From: Euglena gracilis
Taxonomy: Eukaryota > Euglenida > Euglenophyceae > Euglenales
NCBI GenBank assembly: GCA_039621445.1
Contig: CP154955.1
Span: forward strand, 51,799,384-51,863,383
Direction: 5' to 3'
DNA: 64,000 nt
Below, piece by piece: positions 1-9,605 of the stretch. The position numbers were made by a program, and so were the translations under genes. The notes beneath the pieces are model-generated. The model was given only the letters and a program-made list of their open reading frames with translations, was not told the DNA's origin and did not search any database. Each line of letters starts with the position of its first letter. Position 1 is the stretch's first letter.

Positions 1-344
1 ACCACAGCTGGTAGGATCGTGGCAGACCCTTCTGGGATCTGCCCCTGGACACGTCAGCACTTTTCTTTCCTTTCCCCACAGGTGGTATTCTTCACTGTCA
101 TCACTTCCAAGTTTGACCATTGGTTTTGTCAGAGGGAAAAACCCTCAGAACAATCGAACTTGATCTCAGAAGAAAATTCCGAGTCTTTGCTTTGTGCTTT
201 GCGTGTTGGGGAATTGGGAAGAAAAGGGGAAAACCACTTTTCGTTACTCCAAAGACTTTTCCCTATCATAAGTAGGCTGCGCACCAAGGCGAAAGCGAAA
301 GGCTTTTACAGAAAGTTCCAAAAAGGGGAAAAGGGAAAGCTTTG
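1..344. other. Unassigned flank
   Basis: No gene, RNA or repeat is recognised. A 143-codon plus-strand frame runs through it but its protein looks random and no splice-bounded exon stands out. Confidence 0.5.
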
Positions 345-500
345 GACGTACACTGCCCCATCAGGGGGGGGGGGGGCCCACCAAGCGACGCGGGGGGTGT
401 GCGCGCGCGGGGGGTGCTTCTTACTGCTTTTTGTTGCCGGAGTTGGCTGATTCCTATTTCTGCCCTTCGACCTCAAGGAGAAATAATTTTACTTCTACGA
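345..500 (+). repeat. Fragment of DIRS terminal repeat
   Basis: Bases 405-483 match the left end of the complete DIRS element (about 3974-4052) with one or two differences in 79 bases. Just before it, a G run followed by CCCACCAAGCGA matches the interior of the right end of that element (about 8283-8306). It therefore joins two non-adjacent parts of a DIRS element. It carries no coding sequence of its own. Confidence 0.8.
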
Positions 501-531
501 CTCAAGTGGACGAAAATTTTCGGAACTTCAA

Positions 532-1705
532 CTACCCATCCGTCTGCACTTTCCTGGTTTCCACCTGGTTGCAATGCCTGCGGGCATTGTCCACCACCAG
601 TGGGTGCTCTCCCAGCCCCGCGGGGTGGCTGCAGACGAAATAAACTGCCACGTTTTGCCCCCGTGACCAGTTGATGAGGAGAATATCGGCTGGTCTTTTG
701 TTCGCCAAACACTCTGCATCCCTCTCCACCGCAATGTTGTACCGGGCACACATCGCCGCAAAAGCATCTCGGAATGCATTGTGCCGTTGGGTGTTTCCAT
801 TCTGCTCGCAGCAGACGAAGTGATCCCCGAAGGGATCAATGGACCCTCGACACAGTGGGCACCCCGGCAGCGTGACCCCTGAAGGGAGGATGGGCAAGTC
901 AAGCCACCACCGCAGTAGCAGCCGGTATTGGGTGTCTGAGAAAGGTGTGTGCTGTGCCTTGCTGGGCTTTTGGCAAGCCCGTCTCACCCGGTCCCTGGCA
1001 GAGCCGACCGCGTCGACTCGATGGCTCTGCATTTCCGCCACTTTCTCCGCCCACCACCGTTGGGTGGCGTGTTCTGGTGCTGCGGAGGAGAGTGGGGTGG
1101 TGCCTGCGAGCCAGCTGGCCACGGGATCCCTGTTGGGGCCAAAGCTGTTGCTGCAACCGTTGTGGCGTGTCTTGCATGTCTGGGGATGGGGTTTCCAACA
1201 CCGAGGCTGGCACCCCCACTGCTTGGCTGCCGTGCATCCCCAGTTTCAGCAAGGCCGCCATCCGTGCCGCGGGTTGCAATACTTCGGGGTCCGAGATTTC
1301 GAGTCCTCCTTGGCGGATGGGCAGGGAGGCTTGGTCCCATGAACTCTCGGTGATTCCCAGTCCGAGGAGATCTTGTACGGCTTCCTGCAGCCGTGCCTTG
1401 AGAATGAGCGGGGAGTCCCGTGCGTTGTCTCTCTCCGTTGATCGGAGGAGGTGGACCACCCGACATCCGTCAAGACAGTACCGCAAGAGTGCGTGCCGCA
1501 CTTGCCCCTCTGGGTATCCCCTGAGCCGTTCCAGGAGCAATGTCGCCCTGTCCACGGTCTCTTCCCATACGGCTTGGCATTGTGGTGCTCTTGGCGTGTC
1601 CTCTTGTGCTGTGCGATGCTCCCGCGGGGCATAAATTGGGACGCCCAGGGTCGTGATGCCCCGCGGTCCTCCAAAGGGAATCACGGGCACTTGTCGTCCC
1701 AAGTA
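532..1705 (-). pseudogene. Non-LTR retrotransposon ORF, 5'-truncated, C-terminal half (copy A)
   Basis: The minus strand encodes the region after the reverse transcriptase core of a non-LTR element. It aligns by eye to the copies at 34 and 37.5 kb: an IRQGGLEISDPEV segment corresponds to IRCGGLGISDP there. Further on come a CCHC-type cysteine-histidine motif (CPLCRGS, then GDHFVCC) and an RPADI segment like the RPGDI segments of the other copies, the usual place of a PD-(D/E)XK restriction-like endonuclease. The reading frame shifts near 1115-1130, and the expected VDV of the endonuclease motif is VYF, so the copy is dead. No YxDD motif is present because the 5' part is missing; upstream (about 1700) it runs into a minisatellite. 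It is a fossil insertion. Confidence 0.85.
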
Positions 1706-1995
1706 GGGCCCCCATACCTGGGGTATGGGGGTGGTATGGGGTATGGGGTATGGGGTATGGGGTATGGGGGACAAAAAGTGAGGATTATTTTTTTGCCGGG
1801 GAGGTTTCGGGGGGGGGAGCCCCCCCGGGCAATCGAACAGTTTCATACGTTGCGCGATTAGCTTGCAAAAGAGGTCCGTGATTAAGATGAGGTTTATTTT
1901 GGGGGTTATTGGGGTATGGGGTATGGGGTATGAGGTATGGGGTAAGGGGTATGGGGTATGGGGTGTGGGGTATGGGGTATGGGGGTGGTATGGGG
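1701..1995 (+). repeat. GGGGTAT minisatellite, two blocks
   Basis: Two arrays of a 7-base GGGGTAT unit (about 1718-1770 and 1911-1995) flank about 140 unrelated bases. They abut the broken 5' side of the retrotransposon copy. On the minus strand they give a meaningless PYPIPHT repeat. Confidence 0.85.
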
Positions 1996-2869
1996 GGCCC
2001 CACTTTGTGCCATGACTCCAGCGGCGACCACATGTGGGATAGGACAGCAACTCGAGGTGGAGGATACCTCTCTGCTACCAATTGTAAAGCTTTCAGTCCT
2101 TCTTCTCGGACTCAACTTGCGTAGGATCCTTCTTTTTTTTGAACTCTCTTCTCCGTCGACCTTTTTCCAAATCCTCCTTCGATCGCTTTCACCAACGCAC
2201 TTCAACAGGCATAAACCACATTGTTTTCCAAAGTTTCAAGGGCAGCCTGTGCAGAAACAGGTAACACATATTTACAACAAGTGTGCAACGTCATGGTAGG
2301 AATGTCCAGGATGGTTGGGGCGATTGGTGGTCAATGGTGGGAGGGGGGGGCGTTGGGGGAAGACTCCTTTGTGGGAAGCCCCCCATAAAGGAGACATGGG
2401 CCAAGTTCGAGCACCAGGGGTTCGATGAGCAAAAGGGACTGTTCCCACCCATATGTGTTTCATTTTGGCTTTTCGGCTTCTTCGCCATTTCTCTCACATT
2501 TGGCTGGCAAAAAGGCTTTTTCGCCGTTTTAGAAGTGGCAAAACGGCTTTTTAGCCGTTTTGCCGAAAAGCCGTTTTGAAACAAATTGGCATTTAATGGG
2601 TGGGAACAGGGGGTCTCTTGCAATCCGCTGCCTAGGGAGGTCAGTAATGGGGAAGGTAGCCAAAGCCACCTTTTCAAATGCCATCCTTGATGAGTTGAAA
2701 TGTTGCTGGGGGGCATTTTTTGTGCACCATTTTAGACTTTTCTGAAACCTCCGGTACAGGGGGGTGTCTGCCATTTTTCTTCCATGCAATTTGTTTCCCA
2801 ATCAGGTGGTTTTCTGGGGGCTGGGGAGGATGTTGGACATTGCGCCCCTAGTGCTCCTAGGAATGATTC
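1996..2869. other. Unassigned, with one hairpin
   Basis: No gene is supported. At about 2508-2578 the phrase GGCAAAACGGCTTTTTAGCC and its inverse form a strong hairpin with repeated AAACGGCTTTT modules. The rest is unremarkable. Confidence 0.5.
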
Positions 2870-3892
2870 AGCATTTTGTAAGGGTTGCTGGGGGGGGTGT
2901 GCATGCTCTGCTCACAGGCTCTTTGATCCTCCTCTTTGTTGGTCTTGAGCATGTTGATGGGCCCAGGGCCTTGATAAGAATAATTCTGGCCCCAGTGGCC
3001 TTGATGATAATCCTGGCCCCTCTGGCCCGCTTGATGTTGAGCCCACTAGTCTTCTTGAAGCTTTTGCAGTCGCCATTGACGACACCTCGGGCTCCGCACT
3101 TTGCCATTGTGAGGCCATGCCTTGCTCGCCGGCGAAAAAAGGCAACGTCTCACAATGTCTTTGTGCTTCGCCCTCGGTGTCCCTTCCTCCCTTTTCGGCT
3201 TGCCTCGAGGGAGTACGATTTTGTTTGATCCGGGACACCATGCCCATTGAAAACCTTGAGGGGCCTTTGGGGGCCACTCCTTTACCCTTGAAGGGGTTTG
3301 GGGCTGCCACTGGAAATCTTGAGGGGTTCTAGGGGTCCCACCCTTGACCCCTGGGGGTGATGTGAATGAGACAGGCTGGGGGGTGTGAGTTTGACCTGTT
3401 CCGCCCTTCCCATGGGCTGTGGGGCCTTGGTAAAGAGCCCCTTGGCCTTTGTTCCACCGACTTCTGTGGTTGTGGTAGCCTTCCTGGCCGTTTGTGCTGT
3501 CATGGTCTGTTGCGCCTTCATGGCCTGTGCAGTTTTGGCTGTCAGAGCCCCGATTGAATGCATTGTGTAGATTTATTGATGGCGCAGATTGTGTAGATTG
3601 TTGGCCCCATGGCCCTTTCTCCAAAGGGAGTATTGGCATGCTGGCCGTTGCGTCTGCACCTCGCGGGGCCTTCCGACCACTGTCTGCGAGGGTCCGTGGC
3701 CATCACTGTGGGGGGTTTGTTGATTTTTTTGATTTTGTTGTGGATTTTTTGACACTGCGTTTGGGGAAGGGGCACGCACCATCACGTTGTCCAGCTGCTT
3801 CGGCTGCTCCGTCTTGAAGGTCTCCCGGCCACCTCGTCCTTGTAATCGCATCTTTCATTGAAACCCTGCCAAAATTCTACAATTTCTGGTTA
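2870..3892 (-). pseudogene. Older DIRS copy, gag-like region (3' part of the split copy)
   Basis: Read on the minus strand, this region parallels the gag-like ORF of the young DIRS element: both have a (S/N)DGHGP motif followed by a basic, Gln-rich stretch, then Gly/Gln-rich degenerate repeats. The frame is broken several times and no reverse transcriptase follows, so only the gag-like part survives. It stops exactly where the complete DIRS element starts, and its 5' end reappears beyond that element at 8535. This is an inference from gapped similarity by eye. Confidence 0.7.
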
Positions 3893-4016
3893 GACCATTC
3901 GGGCTCCGCACTGCGAGATGGTGAGGTCCTGCTTTCCTTGCCGGCTGTTCTGTTGTGGTGTGTTTGTGCGTGCGCGGGGGGTGCTTCTTACTGCTTTTTG
4001 TTGCCGGAGTTGGCTG
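3893..4016 (+). repeat. Left inverted terminal repeat of the DIRS element
   Basis: Bases 3893-3926 occur inverted in the internal complementary region. Bases from about 3918 to 4012 occur inverted near the right end (about 8383-8477) with a few differences. The 5' flank belongs to the older DIRS copy. Confidence 0.93.
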
Positions 4017-4087
4017 ATTCCTAATTCTGCCCTTCGACCTCAAGGAGAAAGAAATTTCAACTCAACGAGTTCAGCAACGTTCAGCAA

Positions 4088-4729
4088 TTGGATCAATCAA
4101 TACTGAGAAGGAAGAGCAATTCAGACGACACGGAAAAGCGGAGGAAGGAAAATTTAGTTTCCATGAGAGATGCACCAGACCTGGCGCCCAGCAGCCCAGT
4201 GGAGCAAAAAAGAACCCCAGGGAAGACAGCAGAAGCTGGAGAAGAGGGAGTTCCAGCAGGCGCCGGAGCAACCAACATGGAACCAAGCTGTCGAGCTGCA
4301 GCACAAGGAGTTTCAAGGAAGAAACTGGAAGTGGAGAAGAGTGGAGGAGCAGCAGAAGCTGGAGACGACGACGGGGCAGGAGCACAACACCAGTCCGTGG
4401 CCGTCGCAACCCCCACATCTTCCATTTCCCCAAAAAATTTTCAATTCCAATCATTCAACGACGGCCATGGACCCTGGACATTGGTGGCCAGAAAGTCGAG
4501 GAGACAAAGACAACAACAGCCCACAGCCCAGAGGGCAAGAAATGGGGAGACAGGTCGAGAAGACTACCCCCCCCGGTTTCCCATCACCACCCCCCTCTCA
4601 GGGGGAACATTCCAAAGAAAGCATTACATCAAGGGCATGGCGACCCTTTTCAACAAGGCTATGGCAGCCATCATTATCAAGGGCATGGAGCCCAACTGCA
4701 AGGCTATGGAAGCCAGAAGCAAAGGCTGA
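4088..4729 (+). CDS. Gag-like ORF of the DIRS element
   Basis: This 213-codon frame starts with MDQSILRRKSNSD and is rich in Ala, Glu, Lys and Gln. It includes an FNDGHGPWTLVARKSRRQRQ stretch (about residues 120-140), hydrophilic and basic, as nucleic-acid-binding Gag proteins often are. It has no zinc knuckle. Position, in front of the polymerase ORF and behind the left repeat, is the main reason for the call. A frame one base away stays open across the same DNA, so the true gag frame is not certain. The DNA from about 4620 to 5060 holds short degenerate repeats of GGCCAATGGAGGCCA type, which reappear in the older minus-strand copy. Confidence 0.6.
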   Translation: MDQSILRRKSNSDDTEKRRKENLVSMRDAPDLAPSSPVEQKRTPGKTAEAGEEGVPAGAGATNMEPSCRAAAQGVSRKKLEVEKSGGAAEAGDDDGAGAQHQSVAVATPTSSISPKNFQFQSFNDGHGPWTLVARKSRRQRQQQPTAQRARNGETGREDYPPRFPITTPLSGGTFQRKHYIKGMATLFNKAMAAIIIKGMEPNCKAMEARSKG

Positions 4730-5031
4730 AAGGCCCCAGGGGAAAGGTATGTCCAACTTACCCCACAGCTGCCTTAAACATAAACCCTTCAGGGACTGCC
4801 AATCAATGCAGCAAACAGCCCCCCCATCGGGGACAGAAGGCCAATGGAGGCCACTGTATTCAAAATCAAGAGGCCAATGGAGGCCATTTTATTCAGAGTC
4901 AAAGAGCTGCCCATTCAAGCAAGCAGCCCCCCTTTCAGGGGAAGGCCAATGGAGGCCGTTATATCCAAGGGGCCAATGCAGGCCAGGGGGCAAATATCAA
5001 GGCCAATGGAGGCCATTTCAATCAAAATCAG

Positions 5032-7263
5032 GTGGCCATGGGAGGCCAGTGCATTCAAGACCACAGCCCTTGGGGGGGAGGCCCAAGATTGGCTACACCA
5101 GGGCCCCCCCAGAAGATAATCAGCCCACACCCCCCAGCTTTATATGTACCTCCCCACTGCAGAAACAGACCTTCCCCCATCCTTCAAAAACAGGGGGAAA
5201 GCCTGTCCTTGAGCAGCCCTATGGCAGGGCCAGAGGTGACCCCAGTGATGGGGCAGCCAGAGATGACCCCAGTGATGGGGCAGCCAGGGGGAAGGACCCC
5301 AGTGATGGGGCCTGTGGAATCCCCAGACACATTACACCCAGGGGTGCCCCCATTCATGGCCCTGCAGGCCAGCATTCCCCATTGGGTCAAGGCAGGGGCC
5401 AGCACAGAGGTATTAAACCTGATAAGGGAAGGGGTCAGGGCAGATCTTCCCCTCCCCCCTCAGATGTCCTTAAAAATTCCCTTCAAAACTCCCCAAGAAA
5501 TAATGACCGCCCAGAACATTCTGAGAGAATACGAATGTGCAGGGGCAACCAGGCAAATCCCCCCAGAGGAAGCAAAACATTTTGTCCCTTATTTTATCAT
5601 TTCCAAAAAGGAAGGGGAAAAGACCAAGGAAAGACTGATTTCAGATTGTCGACAGTTAAATCTCCATTTCACCCCCCAGAAGTTCAGATTGGAACACATG
5701 GGAAACATCTTCCCATATCTCAGAAAGGGTTGGTTCTGTGTAAAAATAGACCTGAAAGATGCATATTTCCACTTAAAACTGCACAGCAGTCTGGAAAAAC
5801 ATGTGTGCATGCAGGTGGGGGGGGAAACGTGGCAATTTCAAGCTGCATGCTTTGGTATAAGCAGCCTGCCACAAAAATTTATGACTCTCATGAGAGTTTG
5901 GGAGAGAAAATGGAGAAAGGAAGGAAAGGTAGTTTTCATCTACCTAGACGACATTTTGCTGTTGGCCCCCAGCAGAAAGACAGCAGCCCAGCATTTGGCA
6001 GAAATGAAAAAAGATCTTTTACTGGCAGGTTTCAGAATAAACCTCCCCAAATCATGTCTGGAACCAACACAAGAAATAAAGCATTTGGGCCAGTGGATCA
6101 ATTTGAAAAAAGGCCAGCTGGAAATTCCACAGGAAAAATTAAAATCCCTAAGAAAGGAATTAGGAAAGGTGCTGAGAGCACAAAAGATGAGCTGCAGAAA
6201 ACTCAGCTCTATTGTAGGGCAAGTCAGAAGCTATTTAGTTTCCATGCCTTTTCTCAGAATTCTGACAGATCAACTTTGCAAAATGGTGGATTTACACACA
6301 AAGTGGGGTTGGGACCACACCCTGACCATTCCCCAGGGGGTCAAAGATCAAATTGTGGAGTTAAAAACGTTTTTGCAGCCAGGTGTTGGCAGGGCATTTC
6401 AATCCCAGGCCTCTCAGGAACTGTTCTCAGACAGCAGCACCTGGCAGTGGGGGGGGCTGGACAAAAATTCAGGCCAAAAAGTGCAGGATTTTTGGAGGGA
6501 CCTGCACATCCTTCACATCAACCAAAAAGAGTTGATGTCAGCAGTGGAGACAGTAAAAAGTCTGGCCAAACCAAAGCAAACAATAATGCTTCATGTGGAC
6601 AGCCAGGTGGCTGTAAGTTATTTAACAAAATGGGGAGGCAGAAAGCCCTACCTAAATTCCATCTTAAAACCCCTGCTGTATCATTGTCAGGAAAAGAAAA
6701 TCAATTTGCAGGTGGTTTGGGTTCCCACAAAAGAGCAATTGGCAGACTCCCTGACCAGGGAGCAAAAGGACCCAGGGGATTATACCCTAAACTTGACAAT
6801 CTTTCACCAAATTCTGAAATTTTTCAGAAAGGACATTACCCCAGAGGTGGACATGTTTTGCACACCCAGCAACAAAAAATTTCCCCAGTTTGTTTGTCGA
6901 TACCCCCACCAAGGGGCTTTGCTGGTGGATGCCTTGAAGGCCGATTTGAAGGGTCTCCCCCCAGTTTATGCCAACCCTCCCTGGAGCATCATTCCCCAGT
7001 GGGTTCAGAGATTAATGTTAAACCCAGACCTAACATGTCTGTTGATCGTACCCCACTGGGCTTCGACATCATGGTGGCGCCAATTAATGGCAATCAGACA
7101 GCCAGGCAGCAAAGTTTTGCTGGTCCCCCCCCAATGGGGTCTATTCACCAACTGCTGGGGGGAGGAGATGCCCCCCCCAAGGTGGAATTTGGCCTGCTTG
7201 ATTGTGTCAGGCAAATATTACAATCCCAGGAAGTTTCGATGTCCAGTATCAACACTTACATAA
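5032..7263 (+). CDS. DIRS polyprotein: reverse transcriptase, RNase H, adenine-methyltransferase-like domain
   Basis: This 743-codon ORF copies the element's RNA into DNA. The reverse transcriptase core holds RLISDCRQLN (about residues 200-210), KIDLKDAYFHLKL with the first catalytic Asp, and the YLDD box with Tyr at residue 304. RNase H follows, with LFSDSSTWQWGG near residue 464 and HVDSQVAVSYL further on. The C-terminal third has YANPPW (Asn at residue 648), the D/N-PP-[YFW] motif of N6-adenine methyltransferases, as in the methyltransferase domain typical of DIRS elements. All core motifs look intact. The 3' end overlaps the recombinase frame. The chosen ATG is the first in frame; translation could begin earlier or by frameshift from gag. 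Confidence 0.93.
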   Translation: MAMGGQCIQDHSPWGGGPRLATPGPPQKIISPHPPALYVPPHCRNRPSPILQKQGESLSLSSPMAGPEVTPVMGQPEMTPVMGQPGGRTPVMGPVESPDTLHPGVPPFMALQASIPHWVKAGASTEVLNLIREGVRADLPLPPQMSLKIPFKTPQEIMTAQNILREYECAGATRQIPPEEAKHFVPYFIISKKEGEKTKERLISDCRQLNLHFTPQKFRLEHMGNIFPYLRKGWFCVKIDLKDAYFHLKLHSSLEKHVCMQVGGETWQFQAACFGISSLPQKFMTLMRVWERKWRKEGKVVFIYLDDILLLAPSRKTAAQHLAEMKKDLLLAGFRINLPKSCLEPTQEIKHLGQWINLKKGQLEIPQEKLKSLRKELGKVLRAQKMSCRKLSSIVGQVRSYLVSMPFLRILTDQLCKMVDLHTKWGWDHTLTIPQGVKDQIVELKTFLQPGVGRAFQSQASQELFSDSSTWQWGGLDKNSGQKVQDFWRDLHILHINQKELMSAVETVKSLAKPKQTIMLHVDSQVAVSYLTKWGGRKPYLNSILKPLLYHCQEKKINLQVVWVPTKEQLADSLTREQKDPGDYTLNLTIFHQILKFFRKDITPEVDMFCTPSNKKFPQFVCRYPHQGALLVDALKADLKGLPPVYANPPWSIIPQWVQRLMLNPDLTCLLIVPHWASTSWWRQLMAIRQPGSKVLLVPPQWGLFTNCWGEEMPPPRWNLACLIVSGKYYNPRKFRCPVSTLT

Positions 7264-8405
7264 AAAATCTGGGAAATGTCAAAAGATATGACTCAGCCTT
7301 TAGGACATTGATGGGCCAATTATTGCAAAAAGGGGTGCCTCTGCAGAAGTGCACAGTCCCCAAGATGGCTGAAGCCATCCTTGATCTTGCTGTTCATAGC
7401 ATCAACACTGCACGAAATGCATATGCAGCAGCCTTATTACTCCCAGGGTTTGGGTCTTTGAGATTTTCCCCTCTTCTGGCTCCATTGAAAAGGAAGTGGA
7501 ATGCCAATGTCTGCAAGTATGCCCACTTTTGGGACCCCACTGATTTCCTGGAGAACATCATGAGGAATTCCACACCCCTCTCAGACCTGTCTGTGAAAGA
7601 GCTCAGAAACAGACTCATCATCTGTTGGAGGCTTTTAGCCCTCCACAGGGGGGTTGATTTAGCCAGGACACAGCGAAAAATCAGTTTCGTGGGGGAAAAA
7701 ATTTTCATTTTGTTGCAAAGGAAAGGGTGGCAATTCCCAAGATGGGAAGAAGTTTAGAATCTGCCACACACCCCCCTCATAAGCCCTTGGCATTTATTGA
7801 AAGAGTATGTGGAAAGGACAGCCCACATGGTTGGACACAAAAATAATTTTTTATGGTCTTTGGATGGTAAAAGACCTTTGACATCAGAAAGGGTGAATTC
7901 CCTGACCAGAGAAATCCTGCAAGAGGGGGGGGTGGACACCACCCACTGGAAACCCCACAGCACCAGAGGGGCTGGGGTTTTATGGTGGAAAAATGCTGGT
8001 TTGCAAGTGGAAGAACTCCAGCAATTGGGTCAGTGGAAAAATTTTGGGGCATTCCAAGCTCATTATTTAAGGCTGGGAGTCGTGTCAAAAATTCAAAATA
8101 TTATGGCCCAAAGGGGGGTGCACAGTACCTCACCATCTCGCAGTGCGGAGCCCGAATGGTCTCGGACTCCCACGACACAGGAAGGGGGAGGAAGGGACCA
8201 AGAGGGCGAAGCACAAGAAGATGGTGAGCCCAACCCTCCCACCCCAAAAATCAGCAGAAAAAGAAAACCATCCCCATCGAGGGGGGGGGGGGGCCCACCA
8301 AGCGACCATGGGAGAGGGGGGGGGGCGGGGCCACGACGGTTCAGCTTCGCCAAGGTGTCGGAGGAGGCCACCTCATCGCCATCTCCGGCAACAAAGGCGC
8401 AGTAA
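7071..8405 (+). pseudogene. DIRS tyrosine recombinase, interrupted by one in-frame TAG
   Basis: Tyrosine recombinases insert DIRS circles into the genome without target duplication. The catalytic set is visible in one frame: Arg in LHRGVDLA (codon 7647), HSTRGAG with His at 7956 and Arg at 7965, and Tyr in AHYLRLG (codon 8064). A TAG at 7755-7757 sits between the first Arg and the HxxR box; sequence on both sides stays in the same frame and aligned with the family, so it is a point nonsense change, a read-through site or a recoded codon. Start candidates are ATG 7071, 7134 and 7239, all inside the polymerase ORF, as is usual for DIRS. The tail beyond about 8110 overlaps the internal complementary region, so it is constrained as DNA and may not be functional protein. 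Confidence 0.85.
8128..8228 (+). repeat. Internal complementary region of the DIRS element
   Basis: Two adjoining blocks are perfect inverses of the outermost ends: 8128-8161 (34 bp) of the left end 3893-3926, and 8162-8228 (67 bp) of the right end 8468-8534. Their junction at 8161/8162 reproduces the circle junction (right end joined to left end). It lies inside the 3' part of the recombinase frame. Confidence 0.95.
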
Positions 8406-8534
8406 GAAGCACCCCCCGCGCACGCACAAACACACCACAACAGAACAGCCGGCAAGGAAAGCAGGACCTCACCATCTTCTTGTGCTTCGCCCTCTTGGTC
8501 CCTTCCTCCCCCTTCCTGTGTCGTGGGAGTCCGA
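8380..8534 (+). repeat. Right inverted terminal repeat of the DIRS element
   Basis: The inner part (about 8383-8477) is the inverse of about 3918-4012. The outer 67 bases are matched only by the internal complementary region. The last element base is 8534; the following sequence belongs to the interrupted older copy. Confidence 0.92.
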
Positions 8535-8745
8535 AAGGTTGTGCGCGAAGGTCTTTGTCTGGATAATTTGAGTTGATTGGTAGACCTTCTTTTTCTTCCG
8601 GTTCGCGGGTGTGTTTTAGTTCCTTTCTTCTGAGTGTCGAAGGGCAAATTAAGTATCAGCCAACTCCAGCGAAAAAAAGCACGAAGGGGGACCTCCTAAC
8701 CCAACGCACCACAATCCAAACATTTTCCGACGGCGAACAATCCCC
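8535..8745 (-). pseudogene. Older DIRS copy, 5' end (other half of the split copy)
   Basis: On the minus strand it contains GGAGTTGGCTGAT, then an AATTTGCCCTTCGAC phrase, as in the leader of the young element (about 4005-4045), with several differences. It runs up to 8535, where the complete element interrupts it, and continues at 3892. No frame is intact. Confidence 0.7.
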
Positions 8746-9394
8746 TCCGGGGGGGGCCCAGCCAGCAGCTCGTTTCAAGCCAGCAGCCTTATTGCCACTG
8801 GAGGCTGGACCCCCCGGGGGGTCCCTTAACCTATTCCCTGAGCTTCCATCTTTGGGGTGGGGGTTCAAACAACTTGAGCTATGGCACATGGCAACAAAGG
8901 ATGGAGCAGGTTCGTTGGGGTTCAGAGGCAATCGGGTCAACTCAACAAGGGCGAGCCTCGATGTATTGTTGTCAAACTGGGGGAGGTGGCCTGCGAAAGG
9001 CTGTGCAGGGATGTGTGGGAAAATCCTGGGGGGGTCCAGGCTGCTGGCTGCTTCCCCCTCCCCCATAGGGGCCACAGGGGCCCGGGCTGGAGTTGAGCCC
9101 GACCTGGGCCGAACCGGGCGCCAAAAGAAATCGACACCGCAAAAATGTTCTAAAAAACTGCCAATTATGCAAAAAAAATGAATTTTTTACCGGAAAAAAA
9201 TCCTGGACACCTTTTTTCTGAAACATTTTGCCATTTTTTCACCCAATGTGAACAACCGCGGGCCAAAAAAAATAACACCCAGAATCGAGCCAAAATGCGC
9301 TTTTGGTCATCTCTTTGGCATAAAAAAGCACCACAATGCTAAAATTTCAGCACAAAGCACCAGGAAAAAAAATGCACAGGTATGCTCCCAAGGG
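8746..9394. other. Dispersed-repeat sequence, no gene
   Basis: Contains one copy of a repeat also found in inverted-repeat-rich DNA at 26560-26690: both have AAACTGCCAATTATG preceded by AAATGT and a GAACCGGG phrase (here about 9040-9185). The rest has C/G runs and no supported exon. Confidence 0.6.
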
Positions 9395-9605
9395 GGGGGG
9401 GACTTATTCCCTGGGCCCAAACCCACCAACCACCACCAACTGATTTGAAACCCCACCAATGCACGACCACATCGACACACCACTCACCCACCAAAAATTG
9501 GCCGAAAACCTTTCAGAAATTTTCTCGGGCTGGGTCGGACTGCACGACTCTCCCCACTCCAAGACCCCGCTGACCCCCCAGAGGGTCACACAGGTGTCAA
9601 ATGAA
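9395..9605 (+). mobile_element. Degenerate copy of inverted-repeat family G
   Basis: It starts with a G run, runs through CCCACCAACCACC phrases and GGCCGAAAACC, and ends with GGTCACACAGGTGT, the same order as the well-bounded copy at 23283-23601. The outer end is eroded (AAATGAACC for GTGAATC) and the left end is not clear. Confidence 0.65.

Larger units (their letters stand above)
3893..8534 (+). mobile_element. Complete DIRS-like tyrosine-recombinase retrotransposon
   Basis: The 4,642-bp element has all the parts of a DIRS retrotransposon: inverted terminal repeats, a gag-like ORF, an ORF with reverse transcriptase, RNase H and an adenine-methyltransferase-like domain, an overlapping tyrosine recombinase ORF, and an internal complementary region. 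The ends can be placed exactly because 8128-8161 is the perfect reverse complement of 3893-3926, and 8162-8228 the perfect reverse complement of 8468-8534. In DIRS elements this region templates joining of the two ends during circular replication. No target-site duplication is expected and none is seen. The perfect repeats suggest a young insertion, but the recombinase has an in-frame TAG. Confidence 0.95.

Noticed and set aside
1785-2205. Pro/Tyr/His-rich repeat proteins on the minus strand
   Set aside because: They translate the GGGGTAT minisatellite.
3046-3639. A 197-codon minus-strand gene
   Set aside because: It aligns with the gag-like region of the DIRS element and is broken by frameshifts; it is a fossil.
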